From positions 1 through 30,103 of the IMG/VR virus record IMGVR_UViG_3300042301_001264: 30,103 nucleotides of DNA, one strand, 5' to 3'. Shown piece after piece: positions 1 to 8,910 of the stretch. The first letter of the stretch is position 1, and each line of letters begins with the position of its first letter. The translations under genes were made by a program, and so were the position numbers. The DNA comes from a virus. A model generated the notes under the pieces. It made no database searches. It saw only the letters and a program-made list of their open reading frames with translations, and had not been told where the DNA came from.

Positions 1-184
1 CATCAGGTATAGTCATACCATCTACGTTATAAGTCATATTAAACATCTCAACTTTTAATAATCTATTTATTGCTGACTCTAATTGCTTTTCAATCTCAGC
101 ATCTTTAACCCTATCACGATTGCTTGGATAACCACCAGATAGTATTCTTCTTACTCTTTCTATTAATTGGCTTTTAGTTGTCAT
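1..184 (-). CDS. Head-tail connector or tail-completion type protein, N-terminal part
   Basis: The gene begins with ATG at 184 and runs off the left edge, so only about 61 residues are visible (start MTTKSQLIERVRRILSGG). The visible part is a basic amphipathic helix followed by a second helix containing ESAINRLLK, a pattern I associate with short structural proteins in head-to-tail regions of Bacteroidota phages. Its start overlaps the upstream gene's stop in the sequence TAATG, so the two are probably translationally coupled. The role is inferred mainly from position downstream of the capsid genes; the C-terminus is unseen. Confidence 0.6.
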   Translation of the reverse strand, partial: MTTKSQLIERVRRILSGGYPSNRDRVKDAEIEKQLESAINRLLKVEMFNMTYNVDGMTIPD

Positions 185-1158
185 TATACAGATTGTAATT
201 GTTGAACTGCCAATGCTTGTACTTCTTGAGCGGACAAGTTTACGCCTATATAAGGTAAAGAACGAGCAACTAATTCAACCCAATATACTTGGTCAAACTG
301 AGGGTCTAAAGCTGGTATAGCTTGTAGCACAGATGCATTAGTTGGTGTACCACCTGTTAATGTAATAGTTGGTGGATATTTATAACCATACCCAGGGTTA
401 GTAATTGTTACTGATATAATAACACCAGATGAAATAGTGCAAGTAGCCGTAGCTGCAACACCATTAGGAACTGCATTACCATCAGCATCAACTGGTGCAG
501 ATATTGCAATAGTTGGAGCTACTGCATAACCAGAACCACCATAGTTAATATTAATTTGTTTAATTTGACCTTGCGGTAAAATAGTTAAGCTATTACCAGC
601 GGTTGTGTACTTAAACGCAACATCTTGTGGCATAGCTATATATTGAACTTCTGCTTGATAAGGAGCAGGAAGTTGAGTTCTTGGATATAACTGCATTGTA
701 TCGCCTTCAAATACAAATACTTGATTAGCAGCATCTACAGGATAAAGGGTTGATTTTAATACATCTACAATCTCTGAATTAAGATATTGGTCGATATTGT
801 ATATATTGCCAGAAGCATCTACTTTCATCATTCCAATAAAGTGTCCTAAGTCTGTAATATTATAAGTAGGTTGACCAGTATTATAAAGGTATATAACCCC
901 AGTTGGGCTAGTTGTTTTTAGTACTTTTCTTCTAAAGCTACTTAAGGCATCTAATGTTAATTGAGAAGAACCATAATCAGGATTAGGTGCACCATTCTTA
1001 ATACCAGATGCAGTTTGAGGTAATCCCCAATAGTAATTCCATAAATCAACTTGCCCAGAAGAAAGTGCTTGAGCAACCTCATCTGGAGATAAATAACCTC
1101 TACGGTTCTTATCGGCAATAAAGTTTATGAAATTGTATAAGTCTTGACCGTTTTGCAT
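184..1158 (-). CDS. Putative head-tail connector / tail structural protein with GxGY beta repeats
   Basis: This 324-residue protein has a helical N-terminus (about 1-80), a mixed middle, and around residues 200-268 an insertion with two related beta units of the form GxGYxxxPTIxI. Such Gly-Tyr-Pro units are common in virion surface proteins. The C-terminus returns to helix (SAQEVQALAVQQLQSV). Its place between the lysis cassette and another connector-type gene, in the same transcription direction as the capsid genes, suggests a virion part at the portal or tail. The AACGTATTATAT motif lies 16 bases upstream of the ATG. The connector call is inference; the protein is clearly coding and structural in style. 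Confidence 0.6.
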   Translation of the reverse strand: MQNGQDLYNFINFIADKNRRGYLSPDEVAQALSSGQVDLWNYYWGLPQTASGIKNGAPNPDYGSSQLTLDALSSFRRKVLKTTSPTGVIYLYNTGQPTYNITDLGHFIGMMKVDASGNIYNIDQYLNSEIVDVLKSTLYPVDAANQVFVFEGDTMQLYPRTQLPAPYQAEVQYIAMPQDVAFKYTTAGNSLTILPQGQIKQININYGGSGYAVAPTIAISAPVDADGNAVPNGVAATATCTISSGVIISVTITNPGYGYKYPPTITLTGGTPTNASVLQAIPALDPQFDQVYWVELVARSLPYIGVNLSAQEVQALAVQQLQSV

Positions 1159-1160
1159 TT

Positions 1161-1186
1161 AAACGTATTTATCATATAATACGTTT
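1161..1186 (-). promoter_or_regulatory. Phage motif copy 1, within a perfect inverted repeat
   Basis: On the minus strand the core AACGTATTATAT occupies 1185-1174, just upstream of the ATG at 1158. A second half-site makes a perfect 9-base inverted repeat, AAACGTATT (1161-1169) with AATACGTTT (1178-1186). The element could be a promoter with a very short leader, an operator, or both. Confidence 0.55.
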
Positions 1187-1187
1187 T

Positions 1188-1727
1188 TTATACTATCCCA
1201 ATCAGTCTCATTAAAGGCTTTCTTAACAAAAACAGCAGTATGGCTGCCAAGCCAATATATAGTTTAAATATAATAGAACCTTTTCTTTTGGACTCATTTT
1301 CTAACTCATATATCTTTCTAGCTTGGTTAGAACAAGAGTCAATAAGTATAGCTTCTTTTGCCCTATCCACTACAACGTGAGTTGTTTGCTTATTAATGGT
1401 CCTTGTAGGTACTTGACCCAACCATTTAACCCAAAGGTTGCCATTCTCTAAATACACGCTAAAATCGTTTACTATGGTATCTAAATGACACTCCATAGGC
1501 ATGTTAACTTTAAAGCTGTCGTGGATAACTGTATCCTTATAGATTATTGTATCTTTAAGTATTTCTTCCGTAATTGTGTCATTAACGCATTCTCCATTGA
1601 GGATAACTTGTTTCTTAACTTCGGCATAATATTTGGGATTGCTAAGCACTCTCTTAACAGGGCTACAAGAATATAACACGCCAATAATAGCACCCAATAA
1701 GAATATATAAATAGCTTTAGTACCCAT
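1188..1727 (-). CDS. Lipoprotein with C-terminal membrane anchor, candidate unimolecular spanin
   Basis: The 179-residue protein starts with a lipoprotein signal: a hydrophobic stretch at 5-19 leading into LYSC, with Cys21 the likely lipidated residue. A long, mostly beta or extended periplasmic segment follows, then a charged helix (about 136-150) and one hydrophobic segment at 152-168 before a short basic tail. An outer-membrane lipoprotein end plus an inner-membrane C-terminal anchor is the architecture of unimolecular spanins such as T1 gp11, which fuse the two membranes in the last step of lysis. It lies three bases after a holin candidate and the endolysin, which supports the call. No family match could be tested. 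Confidence 0.6.
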   Translation of the reverse strand: MGTKAIYIFLLGAIIGVLYSCSPVKRVLSNPKYYAEVKKQVILNGECVNDTITEEILKDTIIYKDTVIHDSFKVNMPMECHLDTIVNDFSVYLENGNLWVKWLGQVPTRTINKQTTHVVVDRAKEAILIDSCSNQARKIYELENESKRKGSIIFKLYIGLAAILLFLLRKPLMRLIGIV

Positions 1728-1730
1728 TGT

Positions 1731-1913
1731 TTATTTTTTACGTTTAAGATTTTTCTTAATTTGAATAACATAGTTAATTATAGCAAGTATGGATACAATA
1801 ACACCTAATATAAATGTTACATTAGTCTTGTCTAGGTTAGCAGCTACATTTAAAAACAAGCTTGCTAATAACCAATAATGGTTAGTTGAAGAGTCATGAT
1901 TAGATACTTCCAT
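1731..1913 (-). CDS. Small two-helix membrane protein, candidate holin
   Basis: A 60-residue protein with two hydrophobic stretches (about 14-26 and 33-51) and a strongly basic tail (KKNLKRKK). Two helices, a short loop and a positive C-terminus fit class II or III holins, which form the inner-membrane lesion that starts lysis. The start is fixed by a TAATG overlap with the endolysin stop, so the two proteins are probably made together. The first hydrophobic stretch is weak, so a single-helix membrane protein remains possible. Confidence 0.55.
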   Translation of the reverse strand: MEVSNHDSSTNHYWLLASLFLNVAANLDKTNVTFILGVIVSILAIINYVIQIKKNLKRKK

Positions 1914-2506
1914 TAGAGTAAAATCTTTTTATAGTCATTAAATCTTTCCAATCTGTCGGCAAGTCCGTGAGTGCCACCATTAACTCTTGATGTAATTTTA
2001 ATCAATGTTTTATCATCACGTAAGTTATCTGTATCAGCAATTTTACTCAAACCATTTTTATTCCAAAACCATATAGCACTTAACCCTGCATATTTATCAT
2101 CAGCTACTTGGTCAGGATTGCTTAATATAGTTGGTTCTTTTGCCCATTCACTAAATGCTTTATAATTGTCTTTACCTGTTAATTGAATATAGCCACGACC
2201 TTTGTATTTCCAACCATCTTTACTTGCTTCATCTCCATTACCCATACGATTAGCATAAACCCTAGAAGCAATCTTCTCTGGTTGTCTATGATATCCTTCA
2301 GCAGATGCTGCAGTAAAGTATTTAGGAAACACTTTTAACAAAGATTCTTTGCTATAGTTTAAGTTTTCTGATTTGAATTTAAACCCACCAGACTCATGAG
2401 CTGCTTGCGCTAAAAAATGCGCTGCTCTTAATGGTGTATTGATTTCATGAGAAACCATATCATCTATAAGGGTCTGAGGAACAAGACCTTTCAATTTATC
2501 AAACAT
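1913..2506 (-). CDS. GH19 (chitinase class I fold) endolysin
   Basis: This 197-residue protein is a single GH19 catalytic domain, the size expected of a small phage lysozyme that cuts the glycan chain of peptidoglycan. The likely catalytic acid is Glu38 in QAAHESGGF; Glu47 in SENLNYS is a candidate second acidic residue. The hallmark GRGYIQLTGK follows at about 103-112, then WFW near 146-148 and VNGG near 175-178. There is no signal peptide, so a holin is needed for access to the wall, and a small membrane protein follows directly. The phage motif lies 18 bases upstream of the ATG and a terminator hairpin lies before that, so the lysis cassette seems to have its own promoter. Confidence 0.9.
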   Translation of the reverse strand: MFDKLKGLVPQTLIDDMVSHEINTPLRAAHFLAQAAHESGGFKFKSENLNYSKESLLKVFPKYFTAASAEGYHRQPEKIASRVYANRMGNGDEASKDGWKYKGRGYIQLTGKDNYKAFSEWAKEPTILSNPDQVADDKYAGLSAIWFWNKNGLSKIADTDNLRDDKTLIKITSRVNGGTHGLADRLERFNDYKKILL

Positions 2507-2523
2507 TCTATCTAATTATGACA

Positions 2524-2536
2524 ATATAATACGTTA
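2524..2536 (-). promoter_or_regulatory. Phage motif copy 2, upstream of endolysin
   Basis: The minus strand reads TAACGTATTATAT here, 18 bases before the endolysin ATG and directly after the T-run of the preceding hairpin. Its placement between a terminator and a start codon argues for a promoter. Confidence 0.6.
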
Positions 2537-2537
2537 A

Positions 2538-2559
2538 AAGCCCCCTATAAAGGAGGCTT
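2538..2559 (-). terminator. Intrinsic terminator before the lysis cassette
   Basis: As minus-strand RNA this gives an 8-bp stem, AAGCCTCC with GGGGGCTT, a 6-base loop, and a following U-run. One pair is G-U on the minus transcript but a C-A mismatch on the plus strand, so the element is oriented for leftward transcription. Confidence 0.65.
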
Positions 2560-2587
2560 CAACATATTAAGTTGGTGATACCTAATC

Positions 2588-2605
2588 GCCCCCTAAAAAG
2601 AGGGC
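2588..2605 (-). terminator. Second hairpin between head gene and lysis cassette
   Basis: The minus-strand transcript forms GCCCTC/GGGGGC with a 6-base loop, again with a G-U pair that only works on that strand. No U-run follows, so it may protect the 3' end or assist the next hairpin rather than terminate alone. Confidence 0.4.
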
Positions 2606-2629
2606 TATAGGATTTACACAACACAACAA

Positions 2630-3514
2630 CTACTTCTTAGGCATTGATTTTTTAATACCAACACCATCTACTAATCTAACTAATTCAGCATGAACTTCTT
2701 TACCTATTTTATTACTTGTAACAAAATTTGTATAAGCTGTAATTGCTCCTTCATCTTCAGTAGAAACTAATTTAACAATTTCTCCTTTAGTGTCAGACCA
2801 TTTCAATCGGCTGTCTTCTTTAGATATAAATATTATTTTTTTATCTAATGCTAATGAACAATATGATTCAATATCAAATGATTCATCTTCCATTCTATCT
2901 AAAAAATCAAATGGGTCTTCATGAGCAAAGTTTTCTATATTAAATCTAATTTCTTCTTCTGTTTCATCTATATCAAAACCTAAGATAGAAGCATAACGAG
3001 CTAAATCTTTAGAGTCTAATGCCATTGCTTTTCTAACAGCTTCAAGACGAGATTTCATTTCATTACGTGCTTCTTTAGCTTCTGCTTCAAAGTCTACTTT
3101 TTCTAATATTGCTTTAACTGTAGTATCTCTATTTGGGTTAGCTGCATTGAAAGAAGCCAATTCTAAATATTGATATAACTCATCATCTTTAGAATTACCA
3201 ATAGTTAATACCATATAACCACCATTCTCTTGTGGTTTAACCCACTCTCTACGAATAGTTCTTGACTCTGGATTACCAAACATATCTAATCCACCAACCA
3301 TACCAACTTCAACCCAATCAGATTTAATAGGGTCAAATGTTCTTGACATAGGAGGGATTAATAATGTAGCTTTGTAAACTGGAACTCCATCGTCAGAAAA
3401 AGGGTCTTCATAAGTTTCTAAAAAACGATAGGTTACTTTTGTTCCCCTTGGAGGAAGCTTTGGAAATAATTCTGGGCTAATATCATTATAGATGCCCATT
3501 CTTCTTAGTGCCAT
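2630..3514 (-). CDS. Head-module protein downstream of the major capsid gene
   Basis: The 294-residue protein is directly downstream of the capsid gene. The N-terminal 130 residues are beta-rich (for example GTKVTYRFLETYEDPF); a long charged helical stretch with coiled-coil character follows (about 135-175, rich in E, A, K and R), then an acidic segment and a mixed C-terminal part ending in a basic tail. I do not recognise a named domain. A virion or head-assembly role is inferred from position. The start is preceded by a CA-repeat leader (ACACACAAAAACACATACAC) with no Shine-Dalgarno. Confidence 0.65.
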   Translation of the reverse strand: MALRRMGIYNDISPELFPKLPPRGTKVTYRFLETYEDPFSDDGVPVYKATLLIPPMSRTFDPIKSDWVEVGMVGGLDMFGNPESRTIRREWVKPQENGGYMVLTIGNSKDDELYQYLELASFNAANPNRDTTVKAILEKVDFEAEAKEARNEMKSRLEAVRKAMALDSKDLARYASILGFDIDETEEEIRFNIENFAHEDPFDFLDRMEDESFDIESYCSLALDKKIIFISKEDSRLKWSDTKGEIVKLVSTEDEGAITAYTNFVTSNKIGKEVHAELVRLVDGVGIKKSMPKK

Positions 3515-3557
3515 GTGTATGTGTTTTTGTGTGTGTAAGATTTATTGTTATTAAAAT

Positions 3558-3578
3558 AAGGGGGTATTGCTACCCCCT
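3558..3578 (-). terminator. Terminator after the major capsid gene
   Basis: GGGGGTA and TACCCCC form a perfect 7-bp stem with a 4-base loop, followed on the minus strand by TTATTTT. It lies within 20 bases of the capsid stop and would end or stabilise the capsid transcript. Confidence 0.7.
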
Positions 3579-3595
3579 GTATCTTAATTAGTTGA

Positions 3596-5041
3596 CTATG
3601 CTACTGCATTACCAACTTGGATTTTAGCGAATTTGCTTGGTGCAAATACTTCTAATCCCATGTTTGAAGTCCAAGTAGTTGTTAAGTTCATCTCTTGGTT
3701 AGTAGGAGTAGGAGCAAGACCACCAGTCATGATTTCAGCAGTTTCAGAAGAACCTTGACCAGGAGTTGGTTGAGGTAAATATCTGTAACGGAAGTAATCA
3801 ACCATTCCACCACCTACAGTTTTTACTTTACCCATTGGTAAGAAGTAAGCAGATGCTTGAACAGTAGAACCAGTATAGTTCATAACTTCTTGGTTTGATA
3901 ATACTTTAAACGCTTTTAAGTTGAAAGTAAATCCACCATGCATGAATTTCTCAGCTTCTAAGTCAATTTGACGACCATTAACTGTTAATACACCAGAGTT
4001 AATACCTGATTTGTAATAACCATTAGTTGGATTTGGAGCTGTGATTGTTTGACCAGCACTTGGTAAGTTTTTCAAGAAGTCAGAAATAGTTGCAACAGTT
4101 GCATTAGAACCAGCAATCATATATTCAAATGGAGCACGGTTAGCAATTAATTGAGCTTCGATAGAAGTCAAATCAGCTAAAGTGAAAACATTTCTAGTTG
4201 CAGTATCACCTGTGATACCGTAGTTGCTGATATAGCTATCCATACCACGAGTAGTTTGGTAAGCATATTGTTGAGGGTCAGTTACTGCTTGACCAGCGAA
4301 AGTTGATGCAGAAGCTTCACCTAACCACATAGCCAAAGAGATATCACCACGGTGTTTTTGTAAACCTTGAATCATCTCATAAGGTAAGATGTATGGTTTT
4401 CCGTTGATTTCAATCTCAACTTTAGACATGTTTTGAACGTCAGTAATTTGCAATGCATTACGGAAAATTTGAGTTTGGTTACCCAATTTACCAACTAACC
4501 AACGACGAGCTTGTGGTCTGTCAGAACCTTCAACTTGAGCATTAGAGAATGCAGAAGCTACAGTTGCATTAGCAACAGCGAAAGAAGCACCAGTTACAGA
4601 AGCAACAGTAATTGTGTTAGAACCATTTTTAGAAGTTACACGAACAACACCGTTTGCACAACGTAATAAGTCACCAGCTACAACGAAATCATAAGAAGCT
4701 GCATCTAAAACTAAGTTTCCACCAGCTGCAGAAGAATAACCAGTAACAATGTTAATTGGTTTGTATAATTTGTCATTGAAGAAAGAGTAGTAAGTTGGCA
4801 TAGAAGTAGCTTCTTTTTTACCAGCTAACCACATAAAATCTAACCACTCAGCGTCATCTTGAATATCTACTAATTGTTTGTAGATATCACGTTGGTCTAA
4901 AAGTGAAGTAGATTGAATTAAAGATGCAGTATTAGTACCATTTACTGTACCACCAGTTCTATTCGCGGATACGTAAGGTTTGTCGGTTGCTCCTGTAGAG
5001 CCATTGAACTGTTGTCCAGTCCAGTTATTAGTATATGCCAT
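3596..5041 (-). CDS. Major capsid protein (HK97 fold expected)
   Basis: The length of 481 residues, the position after portal and scaffold candidates, and the overall make-up fit a major capsid protein of the HK97 fold, near the usual size in crAss-like and related Bacteroidota phages. A Gly/Thr/Asn-rich N-terminus is followed by an aromatic segment with WLDFMWLAGKK (about 66-76). Residues about 115-155 are a compact beta stretch (DLLRCANGVVRVTS) likely to be an inserted domain. The central helical part contains LPYEMIQGLQKHRGD, and the C-terminal half includes the FRYRYLPQPTPGQ segment near 418-430. The terminator-like hairpin directly after the stop fits a highly expressed gene. The fold is inferred. 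Confidence 0.8.
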   Translation of the reverse strand: MAYTNNWTGQQFNGSTGATDKPYVSANRTGGTVNGTNTASLIQSTSLLDQRDIYKQLVDIQDDAEWLDFMWLAGKKEATSMPTYYSFFNDKLYKPINIVTGYSSAAGGNLVLDAASYDFVVAGDLLRCANGVVRVTSKNGSNTITVASVTGASFAVANATVASAFSNAQVEGSDRPQARRWLVGKLGNQTQIFRNALQITDVQNMSKVEIEINGKPYILPYEMIQGLQKHRGDISLAMWLGEASASTFAGQAVTDPQQYAYQTTRGMDSYISNYGITGDTATRNVFTLADLTSIEAQLIANRAPFEYMIAGSNATVATISDFLKNLPSAGQTITAPNPTNGYYKSGINSGVLTVNGRQIDLEAEKFMHGGFTFNLKAFKVLSNQEVMNYTGSTVQASAYFLPMGKVKTVGGGMVDYFRYRYLPQPTPGQGSSETAEIMTGGLAPTPTNQEMNLTTTWTSNMGLEVFAPSKFAKIQVGNAVA

Positions 5042-5072
5042 TTTTTAGCGTTTTATTTTGTTATTTAATTTA

Positions 5073-6242
5073 TTAATATCCGAAAGGCTTACCATCTATA
5101 GATTTAATAACAAATGCATTGTTCTTTTGAGGAGCAACATATCCATCATCATTTCTAGTATTTTTTAGCTCATCAAACAATCGTTTTTCTCCTGCGCTTT
5201 TACCTGAGTTAAATAAAGCCTTTTCTACTGCTCCTGGGTTATTAGCATAAGCCCAAACCCTTTGCCATTTTGCTACATCGACTTGGCCATCGTCTTTCAC
5301 AAATTTAGAAAAGAACTTTTGTTGGTCTAAGGTTTCGCCTAAGAAATCAGCACTTTTGTCAATTTCAAATCTTACTTTGTTCTCTTGGTCTCCAAACTCT
5401 ACAAGTCTGCTCGTCTCGAATTGCTTGTACTCTGGAGTTTGAGTAAAGTAGTTTTTAAAATCTTCAACTTGTTTTTGTGCTTCCAATTGTTGAAGTTCTA
5501 ATTGCTTTTTGAACTGCTCCACTTCATTAGGTCTGGTAGGCGGTTGATATTCAGCTTGCTGTTGTTTTAACCCATCTCGGATATCTTGAGCAGCTAATTT
5601 CATCATTAACTTACCAGCTCTTGAATCTTCGCTATTCAAATCGCTGATGTTAAAGTCTTTCTGAAGTTTCATTTGGAATATCAAGTCTCTATCGTCTTCG
5701 CTAAGATTCTTATATTGACTATCAATTTGCATACGAATAATGTCTGCATCACTTATTGCATCATAATCCGTATGGGTTGTAATTAGGAACTCATCTAATG
5801 CATCATTCTTGTAAGCTTCATAAAGCTTTTTAAAATAAGCATCATCTTTAACTCCTAACTTTTCAAATGGGTCGAACTCTTCAGTTTGACTTGACGCTGC
5901 TGTTTCAGCAGTATCTTGTTTATAATTTTCAGGTACAAGTTTTAAAACACCATCATCTTGGGTTTGTTCAGCTTGAGCCTGAGGTTGTTCCTGTACTTGT
6001 TCTTGTGGTTGTTGTTCTTCATAATATTCTTCTTGCCTGTCGTAAAGACCACCTTCAGAATTTATTGATTTAATTTTCCAACCAGAAGTTTGTTCTTGAA
6101 ACTCGTTTTGCGGTTGAGATTGTTCTTGTACTTGTTCTTGTTGAATTGGTTGAGCTACTTCTTGAGGAGCTTGACTAGTTTCAACAGGAGCAGAGTTCTG
6201 AACATCTTGCTCTACTTGTTGTTCTTGTACTTGGTTTTCCAT
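5073..6242 (-). CDS. Gln/Glu-rich protein between portal and capsid, candidate scaffold
   Basis: The first 120 of 389 residues are low-complexity, built almost entirely of Q, E, V, P and A (repeats such as QEQVQEQ). The rest is highly charged, acidic and helical, with coiled-coil potential around 190-265. A disordered acidic helical protein encoded between portal and major capsid genes is typical of a capsid assembly scaffold, which fills the procapsid and leaves before DNA entry. No protease is visible nearby. The phage motif lies 24 bases upstream and the leader before the ATG is CA-rich (ACACACACAAAACAACAT). Confidence 0.65.
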   Translation of the reverse strand: MENQVQEQQVEQDVQNSAPVETSQAPQEVAQPIQQEQVQEQSQPQNEFQEQTSGWKIKSINSEGGLYDRQEEYYEEQQPQEQVQEQPQAQAEQTQDDGVLKLVPENYKQDTAETAASSQTEEFDPFEKLGVKDDAYFKKLYEAYKNDALDEFLITTHTDYDAISDADIIRMQIDSQYKNLSEDDRDLIFQMKLQKDFNISDLNSEDSRAGKLMMKLAAQDIRDGLKQQQAEYQPPTRPNEVEQFKKQLELQQLEAQKQVEDFKNYFTQTPEYKQFETSRLVEFGDQENKVRFEIDKSADFLGETLDQQKFFSKFVKDDGQVDVAKWQRVWAYANNPGAVEKALFNSGKSAGEKRLFDELKNTRNDDGYVAPQKNNAFVIKSIDGKPFGY

Positions 6243-6265
6243 ATGTTGTTTTGTGTGTGTTGATA

Positions 6266-6278
6266 ATATAATACGTTA
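6266..6278 (-). promoter_or_regulatory. Phage motif copy 3, upstream of scaffold and capsid genes
   Basis: The minus strand reads TAACGTATTATATTATC here, in the short gap between the portal stop and the scaffold start. It matches the plus-strand copies at 27109 and 28951 over 16 bases. Confidence 0.6.
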
Positions 6279-6281
6279 TTA

Positions 6282-8870
6282 TTAAGCCTGTTGTAAATAT
6301 TGCTCCATCATTCTTCTTCTAATATCAGTTGGAGATTCTTCAACTTGCTCTTCTTCCATAGGCATTTCTTGTTGTTGACCCATAGCTTCTTCCATTCCCA
6401 TTCCCATTTGAGCGCCTGGTTGTGCCATAGCTTGCTCTTCTGGTGTTGGTTCATCTGCAAAGTTTATATCAGCTCCACTTAAATCTAATGGCTGTCCACC
6501 TGCTGTTTCTGGTGCAACCCTAGATTCTAATTCTGCTGGAACATCAATTTCTCCCATGTTCTCCATCTTATCGTCTTGCAATAACTTAGTTTTATTATCT
6601 CTAATGTTAGCTGCATCTCTTTCTTTAGCTTGAACAAATGAAGACTCAACTCTACCAGTTGCTGCAATTCTTTCTCTCTCTAAATCAAACTGACCACGTA
6701 ATTCAATTAGTTTAGCTTCCATTTCTGCTTTAGCTTGTACTAACTGAATATCAATCTGAGCTTGTAGCTGAGCAGTTTGTTGTTTAGCTTGTTCAGCAGC
6801 CATTGCAGATTGCTGTTGAATCTGACCATTTTGCTGTTGCATTTGTAAAGCTTCTTGTTGTTTTCTTTCCATGTTCTTACGAACTTTATAAGCTAAGAAC
6901 AATTCAGCTTGTTTTATATTCTGTATGTTGTTTAATCTAATAACATCACTAATGTCTAATTGACCTTGTTGTAATGCTACTTTAATTAACTCATCTAATT
7001 TAGCTTTTTCTTCTGCTGTAGGTTTATCAACAATAGAAATGCCAAATGTGTATTTAGTAATATCTGGAGAAACTTTTAATAAATCGACTGTTCCTCTTCC
7101 TAATGATTCAGCTATAGCATCTCCATTAGTTGTTCTAACTATATCTTGTATTCTAATGATAATAGCTTCAGATAATGACTGGGTAATTTGTTTGTCTGAA
7201 TAGATAATATCGCTAAGTGCGTTATTAGTACCAGATGCTGCTAACTGAGCAACAGTAGTCAATAACTTAGGGTTAGGAGTAGAGCCATCTGTTAATTCAT
7301 TTAACCCAAGTGTTTGACGTATCATGTCAAGGTTTTGGTTAATTAAATTCCAGTATTCAGCTATAGCTCCACCTGTTCCACCTTGTAATTCTTGTATTGC
7401 TGGAGGATTTGGTCTACCATCAAATGTAGTAGAACGACTTACTAATACCCCACGTTGTAAATACAAATCAATAATATCAGATGGTTTCATTGTTTGTCCA
7501 CCACCAGATAAACTAACTTCTTCTAATGCTGCTAGGTTAATGTTAAAACCTTTAGGTACAGATGTATTTAATTCATGCTGTAATCTATAGTAAGCTAATT
7601 GTATTGCATCAGCGTAAGGAATAATAGCTTCCATACGGCTGAATGTTTTCATATCAAAAAAGTCACAAGCATTTATGTGGTAACTTGATTTAGCACGAGC
7701 CATATTAACTGGGTCGCGTTTAATATCGTATTGCTTTCCGTAGTCAAATATGATGTCCGTACCAACAATCCATTTAGCCCTATATACACCTTGTACTTGC
7801 TTTCTTTTATATTTATCTTTCTTGTTATTATAGTCATCATATGAAGCTCTTCCAAAAATAGTATTTCCTCTTCTGTCAATTCGTTCTTCACGAACTAACT
7901 CATCAGCAGATATAATTTCTAAATCTAAAACCTGTACTTTACCTCTATTCCAAAAGTCAGAATAACTACCATAGTAAGCATTACCTACTGGGGTAGATGG
8001 TCTCCATTGGTTTGTAGAAGCATATTTGTAAATCATTTCAATGTCTTCATTGGTTAATTCACCATTAGACATTTGAATAACTTGCGCTACTGGAACTTCT
8101 AATATTTCTCCTGCATATCTTAAATCTCTAAAGTCAGGATATGTACAATAGCTTAATATTAATCTTCTTGGGTCAACTCTTCTAAATCCTACTAACTCAC
8201 CATCTCTGTAATCTTTATATGCAGATACACCATAGTCAAACAAATCTTGTAAAGTTTGTCTGCGTTGGCTTTCGTAATCATTTTGGCTAAATGTTAATTC
8301 AATTGCTTGTTCTGCTTCCATAGCAGTTTTATGACGCAACCCAATCTCATATATTTTAATGCCATCAATATCTTCTGGTTCTCCTTCTCCTGGTTGTATA
8401 GGAGCTGGTATTTCAGCTTGTTCTCCCATGACTTCTTTTTGAAGTTCTCTCATAGAGGCCTTCATCTTCATCATAGTAATTTGCTGTTCTAATTCTGTTT
8501 GTGCTAATGGGTCAATTGGGTCTATTTGAACGTCCCAATTTTGTTTTTCTAATAACCCTAAAGCTATTCTTCTAAACTTAGGAATAATAGGAAGTACCGA
8601 CCAATCTACTACTAATGTGTTATTTGTAGGGTCTTGGTCAGGAGTTAATACCTTTTTGTATCGGTCGATTGTTTGAGAACCACGCGCATAGGTTTTAACC
8701 CATTCGTATTTGTCTCGGCTTCTCCAACCTATTGAACCAAATGGGGTATCCCCATAAGCCGAATATGCAGCTCTACAATACTGTAATAAAAAAGGTTTCT
8801 CGGTTTTTCTTTTTGGGTCAATATTTTCGTCTGGAAAATTTACACCGACACTTGATACTATTTCTGCCAT
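6282..8870 (-). CDS. Portal protein
   Basis: The 862-residue protein follows the large terminase, as portals do, and would form the dodecameric ring through which DNA enters the head. The first 600 residues are mixed alpha/beta with portal-like segments such as RRVDPRRLILSY (about 226-237) and SYHINACDFFDMKTFSRMEA (about 394-413). The C-terminal 200 residues are long helices very rich in Gln and Met (QQQNGQIQQQSAMAAEQAK), probably a coiled-coil crown, ending in an acidic Met/Gln/Glu-rich tail. This length is large for portals in general but common in crAss-like phages. The call rests on order, size and composition. Confidence 0.82.
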   Translation of the reverse strand: MAEIVSSVGVNFPDENIDPKRKTEKPFLLQYCRAAYSAYGDTPFGSIGWRSRDKYEWVKTYARGSQTIDRYKKVLTPDQDPTNNTLVVDWSVLPIIPKFRRIALGLLEKQNWDVQIDPIDPLAQTELEQQITMMKMKASMRELQKEVMGEQAEIPAPIQPGEGEPEDIDGIKIYEIGLRHKTAMEAEQAIELTFSQNDYESQRRQTLQDLFDYGVSAYKDYRDGELVGFRRVDPRRLILSYCTYPDFRDLRYAGEILEVPVAQVIQMSNGELTNEDIEMIYKYASTNQWRPSTPVGNAYYGSYSDFWNRGKVQVLDLEIISADELVREERIDRRGNTIFGRASYDDYNNKKDKYKRKQVQGVYRAKWIVGTDIIFDYGKQYDIKRDPVNMARAKSSYHINACDFFDMKTFSRMEAIIPYADAIQLAYYRLQHELNTSVPKGFNINLAALEEVSLSGGGQTMKPSDIIDLYLQRGVLVSRSTTFDGRPNPPAIQELQGGTGGAIAEYWNLINQNLDMIRQTLGLNELTDGSTPNPKLLTTVAQLAASGTNNALSDIIYSDKQITQSLSEAIIIRIQDIVRTTNGDAIAESLGRGTVDLLKVSPDITKYTFGISIVDKPTAEEKAKLDELIKVALQQGQLDISDVIRLNNIQNIKQAELFLAYKVRKNMERKQQEALQMQQQNGQIQQQSAMAAEQAKQQTAQLQAQIDIQLVQAKAEMEAKLIELRGQFDLERERIAATGRVESSFVQAKERDAANIRDNKTKLLQDDKMENMGEIDVPAELESRVAPETAGGQPLDLSGADINFADEPTPEEQAMAQPGAQMGMGMEEAMGQQQEMPMEEEQVEESPTDIRRRMMEQYLQQA

Positions 8871-8896
8871 CTCAGCAATTAAGTTTAATTTACATT

Positions 8897-8910
8897 AGAT
8901 AATACGTTAT
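8897..8910 (-). promoter_or_regulatory. Phage motif copy 4, upstream of portal
   Basis: The minus strand reads ATAACGTATTATCT, 31 bases before the portal ATG and overlapping the stop codon of the large terminase. It has the full core except for one change in the last bases. Confidence 0.5.

Noticed and set aside
5867-6073. Antisense ORFs opposite the scaffold, portal, terminase and other large genes
   Set aside because: They mirror low-complexity or AT-rich codon patterns of well-supported genes and have no neighbours, leaders or motifs of their own.
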